From assembly GCA_001596135.1 (NCBI GenBank), contig CP014773.1, positions 5,456,001 through 5,520,000 of the forward strand: DNA of 64,000 bases, in the 5' to 3' direction. Below the pieces are notes generated by a model, which saw only the letters and a program-made list of their open reading frames with translations, searched no databases and had not been told where the DNA came from. The DNA comes from Mucilaginibacter sp. PAMC 26640. GTDB lineage: Bacteria > Bacteroidota > Bacteroidia > Sphingobacteriales > Sphingobacteriaceae. Numbering within the stretch: the stretch's first letter is position 1; each line of letters begins with the position of its first letter. Shown in pieces: positions 43,051 to 51,630 of the stretch. A program made the translations under genes and the position numbers.

Positions 43051-44151
43051 ATGAACCATTACACCAAGTTACCTGCGGTATTATTATTGGCCGACGGCAC
43101 CGTATTTTACGGTAAGGCAGCAGGCAAAATAGGTACAACTACCGGCGAGATCTGCTTTAATACCGGGATGACCGGTTACCAGGAAATCTTTACTGACCCC
43201 TCTTATTTTGGCCAGATAATGGTGGCCACCAATGCGCACATAGGCAACTATGGCATCGCCAACGAGGAAGTTGAATCGGGACAGATTCAGATAGCCGGGC
43301 TGGTTTGCAAAAACTATAATATAGCTTACAGCCGCAAGCAGGCAAATGAATCTATCCAGGATTATTTCCAGGAACAAAATATCGTTGGGATTTCAGATAT
43401 TGATACCCGCCAGCTGGTACGCCACATTCGTGATAAAGGCGCTATGAACGCCGTTATATCTTCAGAAATATTAGATCTGGAACAACTTAAAGCGAAACTG
43501 GCAGAAGCGCCCGATATGGATGGTTTGGAATTATCTTCCGTGGTATCTACCAAAGAAACCTACACCTTTGGAAACGAAAGTGCAGCCTACCGGGTAGCTG
43601 TGCTTGATTTGGGCGTAAAGAAAAACATTCTTCGTAATTTTGACGACCGTGATGTTTACGCCAAGGTATATCCGGCCAAAACTACCTTCGCCGAAATGGA
43701 GAAGGATTTTGCCCCATCCGGTTATTTTATCTCCAACGGGCCCGGAGATCCATCAGCGATGCCTTACGCTATAGCAACCGTTAAGGAAATATTGGAAGCA
43801 GATAAACCATTATTTGGTATCTGCCTGGGTCACCAATTACTGGCTTTGGCTAATGATATTCCAACTAAGAAAATGTTTAACGGGCACCGCGGTTTAAATC
43901 ATCCTGTAAAAAATGTGATCATTAATCACTGCGAGGTTACCTCACAAAACCATGGTTTTGGTGTGGTACAGGAGGCGGTAAGGGCATCTGATAAGGTTGA
44001 AATAACCCACGTAAACCTGAACGATCAATCTATAGAAGGAATTCGTGTAAAAGATAAAAAGGCATTTTCGGTACAGTATCACCCGGAATCATCTCCAGGC
44101 CCGCATGATAGCCGTTACCTGTTTGATGATTTTATCGGAATGATGAAGTAA
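43051..44151 (+). CDS. carA: Carbamoyl-phosphate synthase small subunit
   Basis: This 366-residue glutaminase subunit delivers ammonia to CarB for carbamoyl phosphate, used in pyrimidine and arginine synthesis. The N-terminal CarA domain has FNTGMTGYQEIFTDPSYFGQI and RDKGAMNAVIS. The class-I amidotransferase domain has GPGDPSAM, the nucleophile Cys258 in GICLGHQLLAL, and His344 and Glu346 in YHPESSPGPHD. carB is not within the window, so the subunits are not adjacent. Confidence 0.97.
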   Translation: MNHYTKLPAVLLLADGTVFYGKAAGKIGTTTGEICFNTGMTGYQEIFTDPSYFGQIMVATNAHIGNYGIANEEVESGQIQIAGLVCKNYNIAYSRKQANESIQDYFQEQNIVGISDIDTRQLVRHIRDKGAMNAVISSEILDLEQLKAKLAEAPDMDGLELSSVVSTKETYTFGNESAAYRVAVLDLGVKKNILRNFDDRDVYAKVYPAKTTFAEMEKDFAPSGYFISNGPGDPSAMPYAIATVKEILEADKPLFGICLGHQLLALANDIPTKKMFNGHRGLNHPVKNVIINHCEVTSQNHGFGVVQEAVRASDKVEITHVNLNDQSIEGIRVKDKKAFSVQYHPESSPGPHDSRYLFDDFIGMMK

Positions 44152-44242
44152 TTGTGCAGATTTCGAATGTGCAGACCTGCGAATAAGCAGCAATATTTTT
44201 AAAGTTACATTTAGTACATCCAGCAAATCAGTGCTCAGATAA

Positions 44243-44277
44243 AAAAGCCTTTCAAGTTTAGCACTTGAAAGGCTTTT
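44243..44277. terminator. Terminator between carA and the convergent lipoprotein gene
   Basis: A perfect 15-bp stem (AAAAGCCTTTCAAGT / ACTTGAAAGGCTTTT) with loop TTAGC. A runs on one side and T runs on the other let it stop transcription from both convergent genes. Confidence 0.9.
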
Positions 44278-44334
44278 CATTTTTTATTGATGCATCAGCT
44301 GCACATTTGATCGGTGGCATCCGCACCTCTACAT

Positions 44335-44874
44335 TTACTTCTGCAGGTAATAAGCCGGCACCGGCATATCTTTCTGCTCAACATCCCATATGATGCTGCT
44401 TACTTTCCAGCCTGTTGGAGTTTTTACCAACTGAAAGCTGTTCACCCCACGCTCGGATACGGTATCCATGGTATTTAAATAAGTTTTGTACGTACTTATA
44501 CGGTGTGCAATTTTTCCAAATTGCTCGTTTTTACCATAAATTTCTTCTTCGTAAAATAACTGCACCTTGTTATCGGCCACATACTTTTTGTAGGCCGCAA
44601 CAAAACGTTTTATACTGCTAACATCGGCTGTGTCGGTGCGAAAGTTGATCAGTTGTGCTTCGGGGATAAAATAGTTTTGGATCTCATCAAAACGGGGCTG
44701 CTCCCCTTTTTTAAAGCTAATGGCCAAGTAGGCTTCCCGCACAGCCTGCGTTATCGCTTTATCATCCGGCAAGGTATAGACGGTGGCCGTACTACCGGCA
44801 GCCGGTTTTTTATCGGCAGTTTTACAAGCCGTAACTGCCAATGCAATCACAGTAACGAGTAGAAGGTTTTTCAT
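44335..44874 (-). CDS. NTF2-like lipoprotein, unknown
   Basis: A 179-residue putative lipoprotein with lipobox VTAC (Cys17). The mature domain (about 45-175) resembles the SnoaL/NTF2-like fold: AVREAYLAISFKKGEQPRFDEIQNYFIPEAQLINFR, FVAAYKKYVADN, FGKIAHRISTYKTYLNTMDTVSERGVNSFQLVKTPTGWKVSSIIWDVE. The fold can bind small hydrophobic molecules; no catalytic set is evident. Monocistronic, convergent with carA. Confidence 0.75.
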   Translation of the reverse strand: MKNLLLVTVIALAVTACKTADKKPAAGSTATVYTLPDDKAITQAVREAYLAISFKKGEQPRFDEIQNYFIPEAQLINFRTDTADVSSIKRFVAAYKKYVADNKVQLFYEEEIYGKNEQFGKIAHRISTYKTYLNTMDTVSERGVNSFQLVKTPTGWKVSSIIWDVEQKDMPVPAYYLQK

Positions 44875-45120
44875 TGAAATTTATTTTGCTTATAAGCTAA
44901 ATTAAGCATTGCCTCGCATAACAGCAAGCATTTGTGTTAAACTGAAACAGTACCTCATCTAAAAACATCCTTATTTTTATTTGGATTTATTCTAAATAAC
45001 GCTTTACTTTGGCAGTATGAACCTAAATAAGTTCGGAAAAGCTTAAGACCTGCTTTACGGTGAGTAACGTTAAACGTCACAAATTGTTAAAGCAGGCACA
45101 AATTTTAAAATCATCTACCT

Positions 45121-45447
45121 ATGTGCGATGCAAAAATTCTCAGTCAGAAAGGGGCCGCAGTAATCAGCCGGTGTGCCGAATGCCAATGCATTTTTATATG
45201 GAACCGTAACCTCATCCTCAGTTTTACGCCGGGGCAATTCACAGAATTTAAGGAGTTTTCGGCAGACCTGGATTTTGTGAAAAACTCATTCCCATTTCCG
45301 GATGGGCAGGAAAGGATAGTGATGCGTACCCCCACCAACGATATCCAGTTTACTTTCACTATAGATGAGTGGGAAGATTTTCAGGCAGCGATGGACGAAG
45401 CGGCTTATATGCAGGAAGTATATGCATTGGTAGAATCGCAACGATGA
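45121..45447 (+). CDS. DUF6686-like small protein
   Basis: A 108-residue cytoplasmic protein probably of the family called DUF6686. It starts with MCDAKILSQKG, followed by a Cys cluster (Cys18, Cys21, Cys23 in SRCAECQCIFIW) that may bind metal, and FPFPDGQERIVMRTPTNDIQFTFTIDEWEDFQAAMDEAAYMQEVYAL at the end. Function unknown. It is alone, with no obvious operon partner. Confidence 0.75.
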   Translation: MCDAKILSQKGAAVISRCAECQCIFIWNRNLILSFTPGQFTEFKEFSADLDFVKNSFPFPDGQERIVMRTPTNDIQFTFTIDEWEDFQAAMDEAAYMQEVYALVESQR

Positions 45448-45483
45448 ACGTTGTTCCGCCGCTATCCTATTTATGCAGAAAAA

Positions 45484-45516
45484 GCAGGCATTTTGGAAAG
45501 AATCTAAAATGCCTGC
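45484..45516. terminator. 11-bp perfect hairpin after the DUF6686-like gene
   Basis: GCAGGCATTTT and AAAATGCCTGC form an 11-bp stem with an 11-base loop, 36 bases after the stop codon. There is no strong T run on the plus strand; on the minus strand it is followed by TTTTTC. Confidence 0.5.
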
Positions 45517-45768
45517 AAAATTTAAGACGCCAGCAACTGCCAAAGGTTTAATTATGCGCCGTGCAACAGGCATTGCAATCAATAAATGCAACGTTTCGGC
45601 GGAGCTTTACCGCCATTCACCGCTGCCTGCGCCATTCACCGATTACATCAACTTCGCTTATCGCTCCCGTTACGCGTTTACCGACAAATTAGGTTACTTC
45701 GCCTAATATCGCTAACTGAATTGCCTATCGTGATGCATTTTTGTAGTGTAAAACAACACAAATCCATC

Positions 45769-45873
45769 ATGACAACCTCATTCACCATCCCAACACTTTA
45801 TACCATGATCGCAGTAGCTATTAGCGCTGTAATGATCATCACCACCGTTGGCTGCATGTTGTGCCACGTTTAA
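45769..45873 (+). CDS. Possible 34-residue membrane peptide
   Basis: The frame encodes MTTSFTIPTLYTMIAVAISA followed by VMIITTVGCMLCHV: a single hydrophobic helix with a CMLC pair near the end. Such peptides often occur as membrane-complex accessory subunits or regulators. No ribosome-binding site is convincing and no family is recognised, so this is a tentative call. Confidence 0.3.
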   Translation: MTTSFTIPTLYTMIAVAISAVMIITTVGCMLCHV

Positions 45874-45927
45874 TACATTTATACTATTAATAATGCCTGT
45901 GAATCGCAAAACCAAAAACTTACTGCT

Positions 45928-45984
45928 GTTCGGGCTTGTTCGGGGGCGTTCGGGCTTGTTCGGGGACGTTCGGGCCTGTTTGTG
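45928..45984. repeat. GTTCGGG heptamer array, 10-bp period
   Basis: The heptamer GTTCGGG begins at 45928, 45938, 45948, 45958 and 45968, exactly 10 bp apart, and a degenerate sixth copy GTTTGTG begins at 45978. Alternate copies are followed by CTT/GGC-type spacers, so the longer unit is 20 bp. The array is GC-rich in an AT-rich spacer and ends about 90 bases before the DUF2945 gene. Confidence 0.85.
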
Positions 45985-46075
45985 AAGGTTCTAAATTTTA
46001 AACGTAAACAAGAAATACCAAAATAGCCTTCAATATTGGCAGCCTAATTGCTTTATCCACTCCAAACAATCTAGT

Positions 46076-46288
46076 ATGAAAAAGGGAGATACCGTACACT
46101 GGAAATGGGGCGCATCAGAAGCTGAGGGCAAAATAGAAGCAAAGCATACCGAAACCGTAAGCAAAACCATCAAGGGGAGCATGGTCAAAAGAAAAGCCAC
46201 CAAAGATGAGCCCGCTTATGATGTTAAACAAGAAAATGGTAGTAAAGTGCTGAAATCTGAAAGCGAGCTAAAAAAAGGCAAAAAGTAG
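46076..46288 (+). CDS. DUF2945/hypervirulence-associated TUDOR-like protein
   Basis: A 70-residue basic protein: MKKGDTVHWKWGASEAEGKI, then ETVSKTIKGSMVKRKATKDEPAYDVKQENGSKVLKSESELKK. The GDTVHWKWG...G...I.....T....KG....R.A..DEPAY..... pattern matches the DUF2945 (HVA1/TUDOR-like) family. Its role is not established; a small SH3-like binding domain is expected. Confidence 0.85.
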   Translation: MKKGDTVHWKWGASEAEGKIEAKHTETVSKTIKGSMVKRKATKDEPAYDVKQENGSKVLKSESELKKGKK

Positions 46289-46393
46289 TTTACCGATATA
46301 AAGCAATCCGCATCCTTGAAATCTAATTGAATTCTAATGCATTACTGTACTATTGGATGATGAAATTCAATAATTGAATTGCATATTTACAGT

Positions 46394-47158
46394 ATGGTAA
46401 AACAACCTATTATTACCGTAAATAACCTGGTTAAAAACTATGGTGATTTTGCTGCTGTAAAAGGCATTAGTTTTGAGGTTTATGAAGGAGAGATCTTTGG
46501 GCTACTGGGGCCTAACGGCGCCGGCAAAACCACTACGCTCGAGATCATCGAAACTCTTCGGGACAAAACATCGGGCGAAGTTACGGTAGACGGCTTCTCT
46601 ATCGATACTGATGCAGACAGCATCAAGAAAATTATCGGCGTACAGTTACAGGCAGCGGGTTATTATCCCAATTTAAACTTGTCCGAACTGATCACCCTTT
46701 TCTCGGGCCTCTATGGCATTAGCAAAACACCTGCGGAAATGTTGGAGAAAGTGGCCCTCAACGATAAGGCAAAAGCTAAGTACAAGGACCTATCCGGCGG
46801 GCAGAAGCAACGCTTTTCTATTGCCACCACGTTGATCAACAATCCACGTATCATATTCCTGGATGAGCCTACCACCGGGCTTGACCCGCAGGCCCGCCGT
46901 AACCTGTGGGATCTGATCAAAGAGATCCGCGATAGCGGCACCACCGTGGTCATCACTACCCATTATATGGACGAAGCAGAAGTATTGTGCGACCGTGTAG
47001 CCTTTGTAGATGGCGGCCATATCGTAGGCATCGACACCCCGGATCATTTTATTGATAAACTGATCGCCACCGGTTTTGAGCGTAAAAAACAAGTAAAAGA
47101 GGCCAACCTGGAGGATGTTTTTATCACCCTTACGGGTAAAGAGTGGCGGGAAGGGTAA
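46394..47158 (+). CDS. ABC transporter ATP-binding protein
   Basis: A 254-residue ABC ATPase. Walker A GPNGAGKTT (39-47), Q-loop in GVQLQAAGYYP, signature LSGGQKQR (133-140), Walker B IIFLDEPTTGLD with catalytic Glu158, and the H-loop in VVITTHYMDEAE. It belongs to the ABC-2 (drug/lipid exporter, DrrA/CcmA-like) group. The permease gene follows after about 100 bases, so they form an exporter pair. The start at 46394 is preferred over 46379. Substrate unknown. Confidence 0.93.
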   Translation: MVKQPIITVNNLVKNYGDFAAVKGISFEVYEGEIFGLLGPNGAGKTTTLEIIETLRDKTSGEVTVDGFSIDTDADSIKKIIGVQLQAAGYYPNLNLSELITLFSGLYGISKTPAEMLEKVALNDKAKAKYKDLSGGQKQRFSIATTLINNPRIIFLDEPTTGLDPQARRNLWDLIKEIRDSGTTVVITTHYMDEAEVLCDRVAFVDGGHIVGIDTPDHFIDKLIATGFERKKQVKEANLEDVFITLTGKEWREG

Positions 47159-47165
47159 GCATAGA

Positions 47166-47190
47166 GCCCCCCAGCCCCCTGAAGGGGGAG
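47166..47190. repeat. GC-rich palindromic element between the ABC genes
   Basis: CCCCC and GGGGG arms around a TGAA loop, in the context AGCCCCCTGAAGGGGGAGC. This resembles the CCCCTAAAGGGGG-type intergenic repeats that are common in Sphingobacteriaceae and Chitinophagaceae. It lies directly after the ATPase stop codon and may act as a partial terminator. Confidence 0.6.
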
Positions 47191-47232
47191 CAGAATTACC
47201 TTGTCAGAAAAGCAGACTACATACATAAGACC

Positions 47233-47264
47233 AATGAACTAATGAACCGCTGAACTAATGAACA
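47233..47264. repeat. Four copies of an 8-bp tandem repeat spanning the permease start
   Basis: AATGAACT, AATGAACC, GCTGAACT and AATGAACA follow each other without gaps. The annotated permease start ATG (47258) lies in the fourth copy; further ATG triplets occur in the first two copies in other frames. Confidence 0.85.
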
Positions 47265-48415
47265 AACCTTACAGTAACACCCGAGCTACGCTGGCAATTG
47301 CGAAGGCAAGCTTTACCTCAATTATCCGCAGCCCTTCGGCGGTGGTGTTTAGTTTGGCCTTCCCGCTTATTTTTATATTGGTTTTTGCCAACATCGGCGG
47401 CGGCGGTGTAAGCGTAGATGTGGGTGTAGCTAAAAGCTGCGATACCACAGGAATCGTTTACAAAGCCCTGAAAAAGGTTAAGATAGTTAACTTAATTACA
47501 GACCAAAGTGCTGATGAGATGAACAAGAACCTTTCAAAAGGTTCTATAGATGCTATTATCGATATCCGTAAAAATGGAAATGGATGGACCATTTATCCAC
47601 AACTGCCCGCTTCACGCGGCTCTCAAGCAGAGAAATCCCAGCTAACGGTAAATGTGCAGTACACCACATCATCATCGAAGGGTGCCATATTGCAATCTGT
47701 ATTAACGAATATCCTCAACAAAGTAAATTCTGCCTACCAATCAATGAGTGGGCAAACTCTGCCGTCACCAGCTGCGGAACTGAAAGAAACCACCCTTGCT
47801 GGTCGCAAGTATAAATATATCGATTTTATCCTCCCTGGGCAATTGGGTTTCTCGCTGTTGAGCAGCGGGGTATTTGGTACGGCATTCGTATTCATCAGCC
47901 TGAGGCTGACCTTAGTGATCAAACGTTTTTTTGCAACTCCGGTAAAGCGCTACAGCATCGTGTTGGGTGAGGCACTGGCGAGGATCGTTTTCTCATTGCT
48001 CGGCGCGTTGTTCATTATCATGGTGGGTCATTTTGTATTTGGCTTCACCTTGATTCATGGTATAATTACGGTATTGAATATGCTCGTCCTCTCCGCGATA
48101 GGGCTCATCATTTTTATGGGATTTGGCTTTACGGTTTCGGGCATTGCAAAAAATGAGAGTACCGTTCCGCCATTATCAAATATTATTACGCTCCCGCAGT
48201 TCCTGTTATCGGGCACCTTCTTTTCGGTAACAGCCTTCCCTAAATGGCTGCAGTATGTAAGTAATGCCTTACCCCTCACCCATCTTAACAACGCTATGCG
48301 TAAAGTTGCATTTGAAGGTGCAGGTTTAGGGGATGTGACCCATCAGTTATTTATCCTGTTACTTTGGGGAATTGGTGTTTATGCTGTTGCTGTTAAAACA
48401 TTTAAATGGGAGTAA
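47258..48415 (+). CDS. ABC-2 type transporter permease
   Basis: A 385-residue inner-membrane exporter subunit. One N-terminal helix (FTSIIRSPSAVVFSLAFPLIFILVFANIGGG) is followed by a periplasmic domain of about 150 residues and then five to six helices, including QLGFSLLSSGVFGTAFVFISLR, the typical ABC-2 RFFATPV helix-hook and LPQFLLSGTFFSVTAFPKWLQYVSNALPLTHLNNAMRKVAFEGA. It pairs with the ATPase upstream. Drug or lipid export is likely; the cargo is unknown. Its start codon is within an 8-bp tandem repeat. Confidence 0.92.
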   Translation: MNKPYSNTRATLAIAKASFTSIIRSPSAVVFSLAFPLIFILVFANIGGGGVSVDVGVAKSCDTTGIVYKALKKVKIVNLITDQSADEMNKNLSKGSIDAIIDIRKNGNGWTIYPQLPASRGSQAEKSQLTVNVQYTTSSSKGAILQSVLTNILNKVNSAYQSMSGQTLPSPAAELKETTLAGRKYKYIDFILPGQLGFSLLSSGVFGTAFVFISLRLTLVIKRFFATPVKRYSIVLGEALARIVFSLLGALFIIMVGHFVFGFTLIHGIITVLNMLVLSAIGLIIFMGFGFTVSGIAKNESTVPPLSNIITLPQFLLSGTFFSVTAFPKWLQYVSNALPLTHLNNAMRKVAFEGAGLGDVTHQLFILLLWGIGVYAVAVKTFKWE

Positions 48416-48475
48416 GCCGGTTTGGAATTTGCACCGCCCGATTAGTTAGCTGCGAATTACAACATCAGCTCCAAT

Positions 48476-48512
48476 AAAAAAGGTTCCCTAATTTAATCAG
48501 GAAACCTTTTTT
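48476..48512. terminator. Convergent terminator, ABC permease and kup
   Basis: AAAAAAGGTTCCCT pairs with AGGAAACCTTTTTT (one mismatch) around a 9-base loop. T runs on both strands let it serve the plus-strand permease and the minus-strand kup gene. Confidence 0.82.
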
Positions 48513-48532
48513 GCTATACATTGAAGGATAAG

Positions 48533-50494
48533 TTAAATCACTCTTTTCAAAGTTACCGCATCTGGTGAGGTGAGCATCAGTGGCACTTTTTCCACCGTTA
48601 CAAAACTCAGATCGAGGCCAAAGTTACGTTCTTCGGATAAGCTTACCTTTTTCAATTGGGTGTAAATAAACATGATGGCTTTTTCGTAAAACGACAGGTT
48701 GTGCGAACGCGATAATACTTTCTCTATCACCACAAATCTAAAGTCACCTACGATTTTGTGTTTATTGAGCGATTTGTAGGTACTTGTAATATCTATTTCG
48801 CCGTTCTTCACCAAATCTTCCACCACCTTGCGGAAAAGCAAGTTAATCTGCTGTTCTACACGGAAGCCCAGTTTAAAATCTACCCGGATCAGTTTACCCG
48901 GGATCAAGAAATCAACTTCGTATTCGCTTTTGTAAGGCTCATCCACCACATCAACATGAACCAGCCAATAAACATCTGCACGTTTCGGTTGCTTTTGCAA
49001 AATCGAGTAAATGATTTTTGATTCTACTTCAGAATTGAAATTTGCACTGGTTAGGTAAATGAGTTGCGAAGCGTACTTAGGTACGGTTTCGTCTTCGCTC
49101 ATTTCTTTGATGATGTTGAAATAATCATCTATCTCAATGAATTTAACATAACGATTCTTGATACGGCGGGCACTGTGCCATGTCCACATGATAATAAACA
49201 GCACGAGGCCGATAGATAAAGTAAACCAACCGCCGTGTATAAATTTAACCAGGTTACCTAGAAGAAATGTACCTTCTATGATCAAATAAACCCCTAAAAA
49301 TGTGCCTATAATGTAGGTCGGATATTTTTTGCGCTGAAGGAATTTTGACACTAATATAGTTGTCATCAACATGGCTACGGTGATACTTAAACCATATGCC
49401 GCTTCCATCCTTGCCGAATGCTGGAACAGTAAAACTACGCCGATACATCCGAAACATAACAGCCAGTTTACACTTGGCACATATAACTGGCCTTTCTGCT
49501 CGCTTGGGTAATTGATGCGCACCTTAGGCCACAAGTTAAGCCTCACTGCTTCGGCAATAAGCGTGAATGATCCGGAGATCAATGCCTGCGAAGCTATAAT
49601 TGCAGCGATAGTTGCTATTCCGATACCGAAGATCAAAAACCATGTTGGCATGATCATGTAAAATGGATTAAACTTGCCGAGATCAATAGACTGGCCCGTG
49701 CGTTGCAGCAGCCAAACAGCCTGACCAAGATAATTAAAGATCAAACAGGTTTTTACATAGATCCAACTGATCTGAATATTCTTTCTGCCGCAATGGCCAA
49801 GATCTGAGTATAAAGCCTCGGCCCCTGTAGTACAAAGAAATACGGCACCCAAAATAATGAATGCATTATAATTACTGGTAAGTAACTGAATGGCATAGTA
49901 AGGGTTAAGCGCCCTCAGTATGGATGGCATTTGCACAATGTACGATACCCCTAAAACTCCCATCATGGTAAACCAAAGGAACATGATAGGCCCAAAAGCT
50001 TTACCAACAAGTGAGGTGCCAAATTGCTGAATAATAAATAAACCCGCTATAATGGCTATTACAATTTGAACCGTGGGTAAATTGGGGTAGTAAACCTGCA
50101 GCCCTTCTATAGCCGAGGATATGGTAATTGGAGGTGTAATAATACCATCGGCAAGTAAAGCACATCCACCTAATACGGCAGGTACAATTAACCATTTAGC
50201 TTTACGCCGAACCAATGAGAACAGGGAAAATATACCACCCTCCCCTTTGTTATCTGCACGAAGCGTTATTACCACGTATTTTAAAGTGGTTTGCAGCGTA
50301 AGCGTCCAAAAGATTAGCGAAACGCCACCTAATACCAAGGTTTCTGAAATTTTTTGAGAAAAGCTTGAATGTTCTTGCCCTACGATGGCTTTAAAAACGT
50401 ACAACGGGGATGTACCAATGTCTCCGTAGATTATTCCTAAACTAATAAGCAGGCCTGCGGCCGTTAGTTTTTGTAGATCTTTATGATTTGACAC
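48533..50494 (-). CDS. kup: KUP-family potassium uptake transporter
   Basis: This 653-residue protein imports K+ with protons. The N-terminal 450 residues form about twelve membrane helices with LGIIYGDIGTSPLYVFKA, FWTLTLQTTLKYVVITLRADNKGEGGIFSLF, GTSLVGKAFGPIMFLWF and ALYSDLGHCGRKNIQISW. The 200-residue C-terminal cytoplasmic domain contains the MSEDETVPKYASQLIYLT segment of the family. It is monocistronic, with a long upstream spacer shared with the divergent sorting-domain gene. Confidence 0.95.
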   Translation of the reverse strand: MSNHKDLQKLTAAGLLISLGIIYGDIGTSPLYVFKAIVGQEHSSFSQKISETLVLGGVSLIFWTLTLQTTLKYVVITLRADNKGEGGIFSLFSLVRRKAKWLIVPAVLGGCALLADGIITPPITISSAIEGLQVYYPNLPTVQIVIAIIAGLFIIQQFGTSLVGKAFGPIMFLWFTMMGVLGVSYIVQMPSILRALNPYYAIQLLTSNYNAFIILGAVFLCTTGAEALYSDLGHCGRKNIQISWIYVKTCLIFNYLGQAVWLLQRTGQSIDLGKFNPFYMIMPTWFLIFGIGIATIAAIIASQALISGSFTLIAEAVRLNLWPKVRINYPSEQKGQLYVPSVNWLLCFGCIGVVLLFQHSARMEAAYGLSITVAMLMTTILVSKFLQRKKYPTYIIGTFLGVYLIIEGTFLLGNLVKFIHGGWFTLSIGLVLFIIMWTWHSARRIKNRYVKFIEIDDYFNIIKEMSEDETVPKYASQLIYLTSANFNSEVESKIIYSILQKQPKRADVYWLVHVDVVDEPYKSEYEVDFLIPGKLIRVDFKLGFRVEQQINLLFRKVVEDLVKNGEIDITSTYKSLNKHKIVGDFRFVVIEKVLSRSHNLSFYEKAIMFIYTQLKKVSLSEERNFGLDLSFVTVEKVPLMLTSPDAVTLKRVI

Positions 50495-50992
50495 AGTGTT
50501 ATAAAAAGTTTACAAATTTATAAAAATTACATTAGCACAACCTTAAATTTAAAACTGCCCTTCATTAGCAACCACATTTATGGAATTATGTTCAAACCGA
50601 TAATTCTTTTGCATAATTTTCAAACACAACAAGGAAAAGCAATGCAGATTTAGTAAACTTTTAAATTGGGATTAAAGTTTGAAATAAAACAATACACATA
50701 ATTACGGAGCTCAGCTGATATTTTGCAAAAGAAAGCGACGATACTTGAACCTTACTTGCGAAGAAAATTAAAGTAGTCAATTAGCATTTAGTTAGTATTT
50801 GCAGGAAATATTCGAGAATTTAATTTCGTCATCAAACTTAAACCAATCATGAACGTATAAGTCAATAACAATAAGTTTGCAATACAAACTGAAAAAATAT
50901 GTATTTTGTTAAAAATTGTTAAAACTCCTTATTAATTGACAGCATCATGAATAAGAGAGAACAATATTTATACTTTTGCATATAATATAGAT
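50495..50992. other. Divergent spacer between kup and the sorting-domain gene
   Basis: About 500 bases, strongly AT-rich, with a TACTTTTG box near the right end. No gene, repeat or recognised riboswitch could be supported. Confidence 0.45.
50971..50978 (+). promoter_or_regulatory. -7 box of the sorting-domain gene
   Basis: TACTTTTG is a full TAnnTTTG match 14 bases before the ATG at 50993, which would give a very short leader. The -33 region is unclear. Confidence 0.4.
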
Positions 50993-51493
50993 ATGGGTCG
51001 AAAATTTACTAAGCTTAATTCCTGGTTCACTTTAATACTGCTTGCGGTAATGGTGAATGTTGCGCTCGCTAAAGGAGTAGTGGCCCAAAATACTGACACA
51101 TCATATCTGAAGTATCTGAAGGGAAAGGCAAAGCCCATCAATACAAGAAACATCTTGCATTTATCATTACCCCCCCTTAAAGCGGCTGTGATATCTAACA
51201 CTAAAGTATACGTTCCACGCCCGGATGATAAATTATTGTCGAACGTGCAGGTTTATCCAAACCCGGTAAATGACATACTTAATGTTAAGTATACCGTATC
51301 ACGTGGTGCTTTTGTCAATGTGAAAATTATGGATGTACTGGGTAACGACGTACTTACCGTATTCTCTCAGCGTGTTGACGTAGGCGAGCAAAACGTTACT
51401 TACAACCTTAACAGCAAGCTTACCCGCGGTTTTTATTTCCTCCGGATAAATGTTGGTACAGAATCTATCAACAAGCGGATCTCTGTACTTTAA
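50993..51493 (+). CDS. Type IX secretion sorting-domain protein, minimal cargo
   Basis: A 166-residue exported protein. A Sec signal peptide (about 1-31, ending VVAQ) is followed by only about 55 residues of linker (DTSYLKYLKGKAKPINTRNILHLSLPPLKAAVISN) and then a type A T9SS C-terminal domain: VQVYPNPVNDILNVKYTVSRGAFVNVKIMDVLGNDVLTVF, GEQNVTYNLNSKLTRGFYFLRINVGTESINKRISVL. The sorting domain normally directs large cargo to the outer surface. The near absence of a passenger is notable. Confidence 0.85.
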   Translation: MGRKFTKLNSWFTLILLAVMVNVALAKGVVAQNTDTSYLKYLKGKAKPINTRNILHLSLPPLKAAVISNTKVYVPRPDDKLLSNVQVYPNPVNDILNVKYTVSRGAFVNVKIMDVLGNDVLTVFSQRVDVGEQNVTYNLNSKLTRGFYFLRINVGTESINKRISVL

Positions 51494-51630
51494 GAACACA
51501 ATCCTCTTATTGTCTTATAACTACCTTTTACAATCAGACAAAGGCCAGCCCAAGCGCAATAGCTCTTCCATCTAAATTTGTGGATCACAAATTGTGCTTT
51601 AGCATTAAGATTTTTTTTACTTTCGTCTAT

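Larger units (their letters stand above)
45448..46075. other. Repeat-bearing spacer with a tiny membrane ORF
   Basis: This 630-base stretch contains a hairpin (45484-45516), a tiny membrane ORF (45769-45873) and a heptamer array (45928-45984), all annotated separately. A 77-codon frame at 45473-45706 starts inside the hairpin and has unusual composition, so I do not call it a gene. Confidence 0.5.

Noticed and set aside
44897..45020. Possible iron-regulator box (TTATTCTAAATAA) upstream of the DUF6686-like gene
   Set aside because: The palindrome is incomplete and no iron-related gene is near, so the resemblance is too weak.
45473..45706. 77-codon plus-strand frame after the DUF6686-like gene
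   Set aside because: Begins inside an 11-bp hairpin and lacks a recognisable domain.
50495..50992. Possible riboswitch upstream of kup
   Set aside because: The spacer is AT-rich and I could not recognise the conserved core of a c-di-AMP or other riboswitch.
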